A program made the translations under genes and the position numbers. Of a DNA stretch of 64,000 nt, positions 25,123 through 35,700 are shown piece after piece. The DNA lies in assembly GCF_028583425.1 (NCBI RefSeq), contig NC_072805.1, forward strand, positions 17,308,001 through 17,372,000, given 5' to 3'. The notes under the pieces are model-generated. The model was not told where the DNA came from, did not search any database, and saw only the letters and a program-made list of their open reading frames with translations. This DNA is from Eublepharis macularius (lineage: Eukaryota > Chordata > Lepidosauria > Squamata > Eublepharidae). Every line of letters starts with the position of its first letter. Position 1 is the first letter of the stretch.

Positions 25123-25936
25123 TATATATACTGCCAATAATTTTTCTTTAAAAACCTGGTAATAAATTTCTTGGGGTGGGGGAGATTGAAGGCAGCAGGA
25201 GAAAGCAGAGCATAAATTCTCTGCACAGAGGCACTTTTGCTGCTGTGAATACCGTTGCTTTCTTAGCAGCCATCAGAGCAACACAGGGAATCATCCCTGT
25301 GCGGAAGCCACTTGTGTGTGTTAAAGTGCATGTGTACACACTGGTCCCTGGCTTCTCTTTTCTGGTTCTGGTCTCCTCCCACCTTATACCTCCTTTACCT
25401 CCTCAGCCAACGGGGACAACAGAAGCTACTCAGGTTGCATTCCCCATGCAATCCAAAGTGCAATGTCAGACACAGTTTTTGAGCACCAGCCATAACAAAA
25501 ACCGCTTTTCAGAGAAATCCTCCTGACCTTGTTCATGAGCTGAAACACTGAACTACAAGCCAGTGCTCGACACTACAGGATTGCAGGTGACTCAGAGGTT
25601 GTGTAACAGAGGTTCCGCTCTGAGGATTTAACACACAGTTTCACAAAACAGTTTGGGTAACTATTTCGGCCTTGCAATCATGTTCTCCTTTGCTGGGGGT
25701 GGGGGTGACCTTTGGAAGCTTAGAGGTGCAAATACAAGGAACCCACTGGACTGTAGCTGCTTTTGCCAACAACGTCCATTCAACGTGGACAGCACACACA
25801 TCACTGTTCTGTAAGAAACCATGTTGCCAGGTGTTAGAGCAACAGAGCAGTGGAAAATTTTCGGAAGAAGGGAAAGCATGAATCATATCATCCCTTCCAA
25901 CATTAAGCAGAACTCCAGCAGCATCTGAAAGATTAA

Positions 25937-26379
25937 CCCAGGGATCCCAAATCCTTTTGCTCTTATAGATACATTTGGAATTCTGACAGCGAGTGGTGGG
26001 TGCAGCCACAAAATGAATGCCACAGGAGGTGGAGCCAGCCATAAAATCACAGGGACTTAGGTTATGCATATCTCTAATAGTAGCTCTGCAACATTTCAAG
26101 CTGAAGCTCTGTTTAACAGGATGTCTAAATGAACATATTATTTCAAAATATTTTCTTCCATACACACAACTTACCTTTAGTCTCAGTGAAGATCTTTGTG
26201 CTGCGGTGGCAGCTGCTGTCAAAGCAACATTTTTAAAGATCTGCACAGGCAGTCAGCTGTCCAATAGCCAATCAGAAACCCTGTTGGGCAAAAGCCGCAT
26301 CTGGCCCTGCCCGCTTTCTAAAAACACTTGGCAACGGCCAGGAAAGGTGTTGGTGGGCACCATATTGGGGAAACCTGGA
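25937..26379. mobile_element. hAT-like MITE of the CAGGGG family, inverted copy
   Basis: Read on the minus strand it has the order of the 30465 copy: CCAATATGGTGCCCACCAAC and CCTTTCCTGG, then GCCATTTTGTGG units and a GGGATCCCTGG end. A long open frame on the minus strand (25641-26246) crosses it and is not a gene. Confidence 0.6.
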
Positions 26380-26963
26380 CTAAGATTTAGTCCACCATAA
26401 GGTTTTATGAATCAGAAATCACTTCATCAGATACATGGGGGTTTACGTCCACAGGGTAGGTGTTTAATTTTGCTGCAGCAGATTAACACAGCGACTGCTC
26501 TGAAATTGCTTAAGTGTATAATAATAAAGTTTGACCAAGTGGTATAGACAGCAGGAGGACCATCTCCTCATTATGTGAAATTCCATGCAATCCCCCACCC
26601 CAGTATTTTTTTTTAATGAAATGCAATCGTTGGAGGCTGTAATTAGCATAAAAACAAATGTGGGCAAGAGTGAGGGGAAATGGCCAACGAGGAAAGTCCT
26701 CCTTTCCTCTCTTCTTTTGGATCACATTGCAGACCTCCGCAGCTTTCCTTGAAAAATCCATCAGAAGAAAATTAAACAGAACTCTAGTCATTTGACATGA
26801 CTGGCAGCGTGTTAGATAGGCATGTACGCTTCCTTAGAACAAGAGATGCTTTGAGAAACCTTGATTTGTCCCATTTTTTAAAAAATGCAGTTTTTTCAAC
26901 TGTGTTTGAAACTTTCACATGCTTTAAATGGAAGAGATTTTTTTCCAGCTTCAACCACTCCTT

Positions 26964-27175
26964 GGCCGTTTCCAGACGGCTTACCTTCTGCCGCTCCATG
27001 CCGCAACATCATGGCTCGTGCCGGAGAAAACACGAAATAGCGTGTTTTCTCGCACGAGTTTTGCGCAACATCGTGCAAAACTCGCGTGAGAAAACGCGGT
27101 ATTTTGCGTTCGCCCCAGCACGAGCCGCGACGTTGCGGCATGGAGCGGCAGAAGGTAAGCCGTCTGGAAACGGCC
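26964..27175. mobile_element. Foldback MITE, GGCCGTTTCCACAC family, near-perfect 212-bp palindrome
   Basis: Ends GGCCGTTTCCAGACGGC and its inverse, flanked by CTT on both sides (26961-26963 and 27176-27178). Almost the whole length can pair with itself; GC-rich arms around GCCGCTCCATGCCGCAAC. Both strands show spurious open frames. Confidence 0.85.
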
Positions 27176-27365
27176 CTTTTATACTCACTCAAAAGACAAG
27201 AACTCCTTGCAACTACCCAAAGAGTTCCTACTTGATGGATATTTGTAGATTAAAATTTCTGGCCCGAACGGGATGCCCAGTTCCTCTGGAGAACTAAAAA
27301 TCATACATTAAACATAAATTTCAAAGATATAACACATCATCTGGGTTATCTTAAAAATACAAGTA

Positions 27366-27550
27366 GAGCCTGCTGAATCAGACCAGTGGCCCATCTAGTC
27401 CAGCATCCTATCTCACAGTGGCCAACCAGTTACTCTGAAGGGCCAACAACAGGGCAGAAGGGCAGAAAACTTCCCCTGGTGTTGTCTCCTAGCAGTGGTT
27501 TTGAGAGGCAACCAAACGTGGAGGTTCCCTTTAATCACCACTTTAGTAGC
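27366..27550 (+). repeat. Dispersed repeat (GCTGAATCAGACCAGTGGCCC family)
   Basis: CTGCTGAATCAGACCAGTGG, CCATCTAGTCCAGCATCC and CTCACAGTGGCCAACCAG. A second piece, CTGGATCAGACCAATCTATCC, is at 9807-9828. Confidence 0.5.
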
Positions 27551-29167
27551 CACTGATACATCTTCCAATGCACATGCGGAGCTCCCCCTACTGGCAAGGA
27601 GGATTGCTTACGCCTCCCTCTCCCCCAGTATGCTCGTCTGCCTCCATCAACGCAGATATTTAACGGGCAACTCTCCATCTGGCCCTGAAGTGAGGGGGAA
27701 CGTTTTACCTGGTAGGCATTTGTTTAATGTGCAGATGAGTTCTATACAAAACTTTGCCAGGACTGATGTGTTCATTTCAATTAGGGAATCTAATCCACAT
27801 ACAGCTGAATTTTGTAATTTCATCTTTAAAAAATCTACCTTTTCCCATATGATCAAATTGCAATTGGGCTCCCATTGCATACAACAGCACATGTAAAATC
27901 CAGACCAGGAAGTTGGGATACACTCATGCTTCAAAACACAGAAAACTAAAAATGGCCGTCATCACACATAAATTTAGCGCCAAACTAGCGCCATCTCCCA
28001 CTGAATGCTCACCTTATTCCGTCTCTCTTGCGATTTCGCCATTCTCCCCAATTCATGCCTTGTGACTCTTTATGTCGTCTTTATCCACTTCTATGTGAAT
28101 GTCCTGGATCGACTATGAACACTTTGCAACACCAAAACGCTTACTCTCCCCGATCATCTGTCTCACCAGCACTGATTCTCCTGCCCTACACTCCCACAAG
28201 CCCCAGCGCAACCCGCAATTAAGCCTCAAAGTAATTTTTTAAAAAAACGTCAGCCTTATAGCGCTATAGCGCTATAGCACTATTCTGCCATGAGCGGGAT
28301 ACCTCTGCTACCTATTACGGTTGGCTTTTGGGTTGGCTCAGCACAACATTGGTATAATAGAAGAGTGATATAGTGCAAATATGCAAAAAAAAAAAATTTA
28401 AGGGCGGGATTTTTAGGGCCCCGTTTCCAGAGGCACTTTGACTGACTGTCAAATTGTGCTTTTCCCTTTTAATATGACTGACTGGAAGCACAAGCAGTCA
28501 TCAAAAGATGGGAGAATCCGTTCTAATAACGTTAACAGAAGAAACGATTTCGAGTGCAAAACTGATGAAATTAGGGCCCGTGTGATGATGGCCAATGGCT
28601 TCAAATTCTTCCATCTGCTCTTTGTTGGTGGGAGTTAGTTAATAGAACTAAGTACATTATTTATCCTAGCTACAGTTCAGAACCATATACAACATCTATT
28701 AGCCTTTTGTGGGGTTAGGCAATGTAGAATTTCCTTTGCTGTCAAGGTGGCCTGGCATGTAGTTCCATAGGCTTTTTAAATCCATTTCTTTTTAACAGAA
28801 TGGAGCACCTTGGTGGTTGCAGTTTAACACGGAAGATCAGCAAGGGGGGGACCTTTTCTCTTTGGATCATTTTTCAAAATTGCCACCCCACTGCTTGCTG
28901 GGAAAACCTATACATTTGTTTGTGCATCGTTTGGGAGATTATCTGTTTCCCCCCCCCCCTGAGTTGGTCTCTCCTTCAAAATTGAAACTGCAACAGTTGC
29001 ATTCTGTTTACAACAGGATAAGAAAACCACAACAGATCATACGGCTCCACCCTCGGTGGTGGGACTTATCTGTAACCCATTGGCTGTTCTTTACCTGCTT
29101 AACCAACCTCTTGCTTGAGAGGTCTAAATATGGCAGCTTACCAAGTTTCTGCACTTAATGGAATTTC
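27551..29167. other. No gene recognised
   Basis: Contains TATAGCGCTATAGCGCTATA at about 28257-28276, a short self-complementary tract, and little else. Confidence 0.5.
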
Positions 29168-29300
29168 CTGAATTTTTATTTATACATTTATTTACTGGAA
29201 ATATTTATACTTTCCCCTTCCCTAAAGCTTAAGGAGGCTTACAGTGTAAAATAAAAATAAGTGTGCACAGCAAACTGAACAACATCTTTAAAAACCGCTA
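29168..29300 (-). repeat. LINE 3' tail
   Basis: The minus strand reads CTGTAAGCCTCCTTAAGC, then AAAGTATAAATATTTCC and AAATAAATGTATAAATAAA. Confidence 0.55.
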
Positions 29301-29361
29301 AACCAAATCAGATAAATGGCGTCCAGCCCTAAGTTTATCCTTCTCATTTACAGGGCTGTAG

Positions 29362-30290
29362 GGCAATGGTTCTCAAACTTTTTGAAATGGGATGGACTTG
29401 TAAGCTAACAGTGCCAGCCGAAGAACATTTTCCCCGGAGTAAGGGCCACGGAATAGACCATAGCAGGATTCTGACTAGACTTCCTTAGGATTGCTCTGAT
29501 ATAGGAGTAAATATCATTGAACTTAATGAGACTTGCTTTTGAATAGACATTACACTGTTACTTTGCAATTGGGTCCTGAAAACGACAATAACTCCATGTT
29601 CCTTCCTCCTCAAAATAAAATACAGGAATCTCCAAATAGTTAAAACATGGAACAAATTTATTATTTTATTTTTCATGTTTCATCTTTATAAATATATACC
29701 ATTATAGTAGGGTTGCCAGCTCCCTTTAGTCCCCCGGTGGGAGACTTGGAGCCTGGCACTTACCCTTTGGCTTTGGAGTCTTCTCTCTCTCTCTCTCGCA
29801 CTCCCGGCGTGCATGATGACATCACTTCCAGGAAGTGACATCATCACACGAGACAAAGGGCAACCCGGGAGCACTCCCACGCTTGCCAAAGGACTGAATC
29901 GGCCCCCCCTCGCGGGCTTGATTCGGCCCGAAACAGGTCTGTTGTGGGGTGTAGGAGCACGCTGTGCTGCCCAGGGGTGCGCTGCGCCACTGCGGGTGCC
30001 CCGGGGTCGTGCCCCCTGCTGGCCAGGTAAGTGGGGGCAGGAGGGAGGAGGTGGGAGCAGAGGATCCCCCCATCCCCGGTGGGGGAATGGCAAGCCTACA
30101 TTGGTCAGGTGCATTGACCAAGGCCATTTCAGATGTTCTGCAGAAGTAAACCTAAGTTTGCCATCCAGCCACTCAGAGCTTCCTTTCCCAGCCCATCCTG
30201 TTCCTCTTCCTCCCTCTTGGCCTTGCAATCCACCCACAAGACAGTTGTGACTCACTTCTGGGGCCTGGCTGCAGTTTGAGAAACACAATT
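29362..30290. mobile_element. Possible hAT-type element with TTCTCAAAC ends, carrying a nested element
   Basis: The left end CAATGGTTCTCAAACTTT and right end AGTTTGAGAAACACAATTG are imperfect inverted repeats of a type common in Charlie-like hAT elements. The centre is taken up by the GTTGCCAG element at 29704-30100. No duplication was found at the ends. Confidence 0.45.
29704..30100. mobile_element. Element with GGGTTGCCAGC ends and a palindromic GTGACATCATCAC core
   Basis: Left end TAGTAGGGTTGCCAGCTCCC and right end GGCAAGCCTAC. Near 29815-29850 the sequence GATGACATCACTTCC is followed by its inverse GGAAGTGACATCATC. The block at 55440-55755 has the same core. Confidence 0.5.
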
Positions 30291-30464
30291 GCAGAAAACC
30301 TTTTATTTATCAGACAACAGTGGATTACACTAGCACTTAATCTGTATGGAATAAGTGCAATTTGGTCTAATATGTATTATTAATAAAATACATTCTTTAA
30401 TTAAAGGATCTTCATGAAAATGTAAAAAACATTTTGCATGACATGAATAAAATATGGCCTAGTT

Positions 30465-30875
30465 CAGGGGTGCTCGATATTGTGCCCAAGGGCACTATCG
30501 CTCCTTCTGATACCTTTCCTGGCACCCACCAAGTATTTTAGAAAGTGGGTGGGGCCAGGTGGGGCTCTTACTCAGCAGGGCTTCCGATTAGCTATGCAGA
30601 TTTCAATAACATTGTTTTGGCAGCAATTGCTATCACAGTGTTTGTTTTATTCTCTCTCTCATGCCTTTCCCCCAGAATTCCCCAGATAATTAAAAAAAAA
30701 ACTCCCCTTCTCCCCTGCACTTAGGCTTCCTCTGTACGTGTGCATGGTTCCACCTCCCACAGCAGCCATTTTGTGGTTTGCTCTGCCTCCTGCAGCAGCC
30801 ATTTTGTGGTTGCTCCTATCACCCTATGTCGGAATTCCAGAGGTGCCCACAGACTCAAAAAGGCTGGGGACCCCT
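30465..30875. mobile_element. hAT-like MITE of the CAGGGG family, complete copy
   Basis: The ends CAGGGGTGC and GGGGACCCCTG are inverted. The interior holds CTTTCCTGGCACCCACCAAG near the left and two GCCATTTTGTGGTT units near the right. The flanks GCCTAGTT and GCCTTGTA could be a decayed octamer duplication. Confidence 0.65.
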
Positions 30876-31025
30876 GGCCTTGTAGGTAAGTATAAGTCAT
30901 GTAACTTGATACAGAGCTGTATTTCTCAGCATCTAATTTTTATGATCCCACAAAATTGGATAAAGTGGGAGGGGGGCATCCAATTCTGCTGATGAATGTG
31001 CAATTGCCAATTCAAAGCTTCACTG

Positions 31026-31144
31026 AGGGCCAAGCTACACATGACGAATGACACTTGAACGGCAAGTGGATTGAGTGGCGGGCAAGTGAACAGGGAGAAA
31101 TACACTTGCTGTTCAAGTGTCATTCGTCATGTGTAGCTTGGCCC
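31026..31144. mobile_element. Foldback MITE, GGGCCAAGCTAC family, short copy
   Basis: The arms AGGGCCAAGCTACACATGAC and GTCATGTGTAGCTTGGCCC are inverted, with CGAATGACACTTGAACGGC paired further in. Confidence 0.78.
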
Positions 31145-31292
31145 ACAGAGTCATCAGACCCGTCCTTCAAGCTGTTCTTGAGCTAAAGCTGGTGCTGTTT
31201 GCCTTAACAGAGATGCTATGAGCAATCTCAAGTCAAAGTTGTTTCTGTCACACTGAAAAGAAACCCCAATATATATTGATTATTGTTTTACA

Positions 31293-31617
31293 CGGGGCTT
31301 TTTTTCTGGGAAAAGAGGCGGTGGAACTCAGTAGTGAAACTCAAGACCGCACAATGATGTCACTTTGGGTCAGCTGGAACAAGGGGAGAGTTTTTAAAAT
31401 CGGCCTTGGCGAAAGTGGTCACACGGCCACTGGCCCCACCCCCTGATCTCCAGACAGAGGGGAGTTTAGATTGCCTTCCACGCTGCCGAACGGGGCGGAG
31501 GGCAACCTAAACTCCCCTCTGTCTGGAGATCAGGGGGGCGGGGCCACCGGCCATGTGACCATTCTCAAGAGGTGCCGGAACTCCGTTCCACTATGTTCCC
31601 CCTGAAAAAAAGCCCTG
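31293..31617. mobile_element. hAT MITE, CAGGGCTTTTTTT family
   Basis: 325 bp, longer than the 241-bp reference copy because of extra sequence (31330-31410) next to the left end. The flanks GTTTTACA (31285-31292) and GTTCTACA (31618-31625) differ at one base, so the insertion is older than the copy in intron 9. Confidence 0.85.
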
Positions 31618-32452
31618 GTTCTACAGCCTGCCTCTCCTCCCAAGAGCTCCGAAAGCCTGCCTCTCCAGCAGTCTCCTGCCCACTTAGTTTTGGCATTCGG
31701 TCCACCTCATGACTTCAGCCCCTCCTCTGGACTATTGCCAAGTTCATCACCGCCACTTATTTAAGTGGATGTGATCAGACACATTAGGAACATTCAGCAC
31801 TATCTTATCCATCAGACCAACGTGCCCGTTCAGGCGGATCAGAGCCTCTGAGAATTCACCAGACTCGATTTCAAGCATAGACAGTAATAACTCGCTCCTT
31901 ACATCCAACCAAGTGGTTACTCATAAGCCCTCTTGAAACTCTGCAATTAACAAAAGTTCATTTGAACCCAGCTGCCCTGCAGGGGGTCTTGGCTTCCTTG
32001 CGTTTGCCCTTACAATTTGCTTTCCCCAGCATGTGTCCTTTGTTGCTGCTCCACAGGGCAACCCTGGCCTTAGGTGCCTTTTCCCCTTCATTTGCCAAGT
32101 CTTGGCAATCTCCTCTCTCCCAGTATGAAAAACGAGAGCGCCACAATACATTTTAAGAAGAGCCAACACTAGACTTCCACTGTGCCCTAATTCGAACATC
32201 TCAAAGATCCATCATTATTAACAAAAAGGACTCTGATGGTTATGAGCAGAGGCAGTGGGTGACTTGATCTCTTAATCCCATTCTCCTTTGGTTAAAGTCA
32301 CGGAGCGGAAGTGGGTGAGACTCTGTCATCTGTGACTGCAGGCCCGGAAAACACATGAATCAATGCCAGCACACAGTTACCATTCACAGAGACACTTGTG
32401 AATGACGTGCTATGCGAAAAGCCGCTCAATTCACTGCATTGGTCGGGAGACT

Positions 32453-32724
32453 TCATGCCAAAGGGCTGCACTTGCTGGCAGACAAAACAGCCACAACAGT
32501 TTGGGCAGCTCTCTCCCCAAGTCCTAGGCAAGTGTCCAGCAAAGCACGCGCCCGACTGGTCACAGTGGGGAACGAAGTGATTGTTTCATAGTCCTTCTTG
32601 GATAAGATCTGCCGGGAGCGCAGGACGTCCAAGATGTGGTTCAGGCGCCCTTCCGTCATAAAGCTCAAGATGGTTTCTCGCCCACAAGCCAGGATGGTAC
32701 AGCAGCTTCCTTGGCAGCACAGAT
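32453..32724 (-). CDS. RIPK2-like exon 11 (C-terminal CARD, stop codon)
   Basis: Residues 432-521 and TGA at 32455-32453. Acceptor CTGTGCTTCAG. After a cysteine-rich entry (LCCQGSCC) the CARD runs from about ETILSFMTEGRLNHIL. Its helices match RIPK2's CARD in spacing: LNHILDVLRSRQILSKKDYE against LDALLSRDLIMKEDYE, and TSRARALLDTCLGLGERAA against TSKVRQLLDTTDIQGEEFA. CARDs of this type assemble by homotypic contact with NOD-type sensors. The 3' UTR continues below 32453; I found no convincing AATAAA on this strand in the next few hundred bases. Confidence 0.93.
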
Positions 32725-35700
32725 CTGAAGCACAGAGGAATATAATGAACCTTTCCTACACTTTTTGGGGTCAAACACTCACCCCATTCCCCTGCAGCCA
32801 TACCACTGTATTCCACATATTGCTGCATAAATAAAATGGGGCAATTCTGACTTGTTTCTGCCCAGTTTTTTTAATTGAGGGTTTCATTAAGAGGGCACTG
32901 GAGTAGGGTCAAGCTACAAGTGACGAATGACACTTGCCTGGCAAGTGAACAGACTCACGTGTATTCCTCTCTGTTCACTTGCACTCCACTTGCATTCCAC
33001 TCGATCAAGTGAATGGCAAGTGAACAGGGAGGAATACGCTTGAGTCTGTTCACTTGCCAGGCAAGTGTCATTCGTCACTTGTAGCTTGACCCTTAGAGCC
33101 AAGCTACAAGTGACGAATGACACTTGAATGGCAAGTGAACAGACTCACATGTATTCCTCTCTGTTCACCTGCACTCCACTCAATCCACTCTACATGATCA
33201 AGTGGAGTGCACGTGGAGTGCAAGTGAACAGGGAGGAATACACGTGAGTCTGTTCACTTGCCGTTCAAGTGTCATTCGTCACTTGTAGCTTGGCCCTCAG
33301 ACTTCAATTAAGATAGTGGGGTGTGTACAAGAGAGAATGAAGCTGTAAATCAAAGTTCCTAGGAGGTTTAAATTATGGAAATTCTTGTTTAAAAACACAG
33401 CAGATGTTTTATGTTGATGCAACTATCAAAGTATGGCGAAATTAACCAATTAGGGTGTTTTTTTAAAAAATTGTACTCCTAGGAGACCTAAAAGTAGAAT
33501 CCTCAGAGGTATTAACACTGGTGATGTCAATAGACACCATAAATAACACTCCTGTACAACTGGATTTCACGGCTATAACACAATCCTTAATACAATTTCA
33601 TACTTTTATATAACTTGAATGACCGCAACTAAAGTAATCGAGCTTCTTAAAGGACAAGTGGGATAAAAAGTGGGAGATTTCATTTTTCTTTCGAAGTGAT
33701 AAAATTGTGGTTTATATGAATCTATCATCTGATCTGTAAAATGTTGGATTCATTCAGAGGTCCTAGCAGTGAGAAAAAAATTAGTAGATGGTTATTCTCA
33801 GATATGCCACACAAGCATAGAAATTGCTACTGGGCATAAGAGATACTCTCTCTCCCCCCGCCCCCAGGCTTGAACAAAGACTTGGGTTTTCTCACTCACT
33901 ACAGATGTTAATAGTTTAGCATGATCCCCCCTCCCTAAACACTGCTGTTAATTAGTTCTGCTTATTTTGTTTCACACTGTGCTTTCCTTGACTAGATTTA
34001 ATTAACTGATTTCTCTTTGACTGGTTTTGTTTCAAACTGGCCTCTTTGTAACATCTCCCACCACCTGTCCATTTGTTGCTCGTAATTGTATGTATAGATA
34101 AGTACTGAGGATGTACACTCCAATGCATCAGATGAAATGAGCTCTTTCTCACAAAATGTTGGGATGATTTTCATTAGTCTTTAAGGTACCATTAGACTTC
34201 ATTTTTATTGTGTTGCTTCAGATTAACACAGCTACCCATCTGGCATCAATATCAGAAGCAGCTAGAAGTTTTCACAGTTCAATAACATGTTTGTTTACTT
34301 GGAAGTAAACCCTACTCAGTTCAATCAGACTTGCTTCCAAGTCTGCACAGGACTGCAGCTTCCGCTGGTTCTCCAGCTACGTTTAAAAGCGAAACCAATT
34401 TGTCGTTGGCCATTTCCACACGACTTACCGGCTAATGAAACGTTCCGCAAAACACCCAGAAGATAGCGTCTTCTCACGCAAAGTTGCGCCAGGAAGACGC
34501 TACTTCACACAAAACTCCTGGAGGAAAGTGTCTTCCTGGCGCGATTTCGTGCAAGAAGACGCTATCTTCCGGGTGTTTTGCAGAACATTTTGTCGGCCAG
34601 TAAGTCGTGTGGAAACGGCCATTGTTCCTGTGACTTGGCTCTTTCATTTTGAATGAAGGTTCTGGATCTTATTACTTGGACCTAGTTTCAGGTGGGTAGC
34701 CATGTTGATGTGCAGTAGAATAGCAAAAATTGAATCCAGGAGCACCTTGAAGACCAACAAGATTTTCAGAGTATAAACTTTTGAGAGTCAAAGCTTCCTT
34801 TGTCAGATACCGCATGTATCTGACGAAGGGAGCTTTGACTCTCGAAAACCTGTACCCTAAAAATCTCGTTGGTATTTAAGGTGCTCCTGGACTTGAATCT
34901 TACTTGGACTGAATAGCCCATTCTCCCCCACAAGCTGTATTGCTTATTTCTCTAGCACAAACCACAGCAAATCAGTAATAGGTGGCAGTTCAGGATGGAT
35001 TGATTCGAAACAGGGTTGGCTCTTCCCAATGAATGGCTTTTTAAAATTCATCTGTGAATCGACATTCAGGCCAGGTGCTGGAAAAGTTACCTTGGGAAGG
35101 GCTGTGGTGGGGTCCCTGCAGAGGAGGTGGCTGCTGCCAACCTTCTGACTTCCTGCGAGAGGGAAAGTTGACTTTTTTACTTGGATCCGGTGTAAGAAGA
35201 GTGGGTAACGAACGGCGAGGGTTTGATCCTTTGCTGCTGCCAGCTGGCTGACCTGCAGAAATTAGTTCAAGAACTGAATTGCAACAAAAAACTGGAACCA
35301 GGTAAAGATCAGCAAACCACACAGAATCTCCAATGAGTCTAGAGACTGCTTCCTTTAACTAAAACACTGTGCTGTCATTAGATCTTCTTCCTGAGTGAAG
35401 TGGCAAGAGCTTTTTCACAGAATCAGCTGCCCATGTAATATTTTTAAGATGCTTGTTTATAAATGATTTTGGAAAAAAGTAGAAGCGTTCAAAGGCATTC
35501 AGAATCAATACCAATCCAATACAGCAACTTGTATTTATTGTCTCTACTTTACTTTTCTCTTCAAAGTAGTTCATAACATTGTTCTCCCCTCCTCCATTTT
35601 ATCCTCACAACAATCCTATGAGGTAGGCAGGACTGAGAGTAACTGGCCCAAGATCACCCAGTGAACATCTGTGACAAAATGGGGATTCAAACCCAAGTCT

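Noticed and set aside
25641-26246. 201-codon minus-strand open frame
   Set aside because: It crosses a hAT-like MITE copy and shows no domain.
26964-27175. CRISPR-like or RNA hairpin gene
   Set aside because: Single long palindrome with a 3-bp target duplication and related copies elsewhere; a foldback transposon.
29686-30288. 200-codon minus-strand open frame
   Set aside because: It covers GC-rich transposon sequence with low-complexity Gly/Pro/Arg content.
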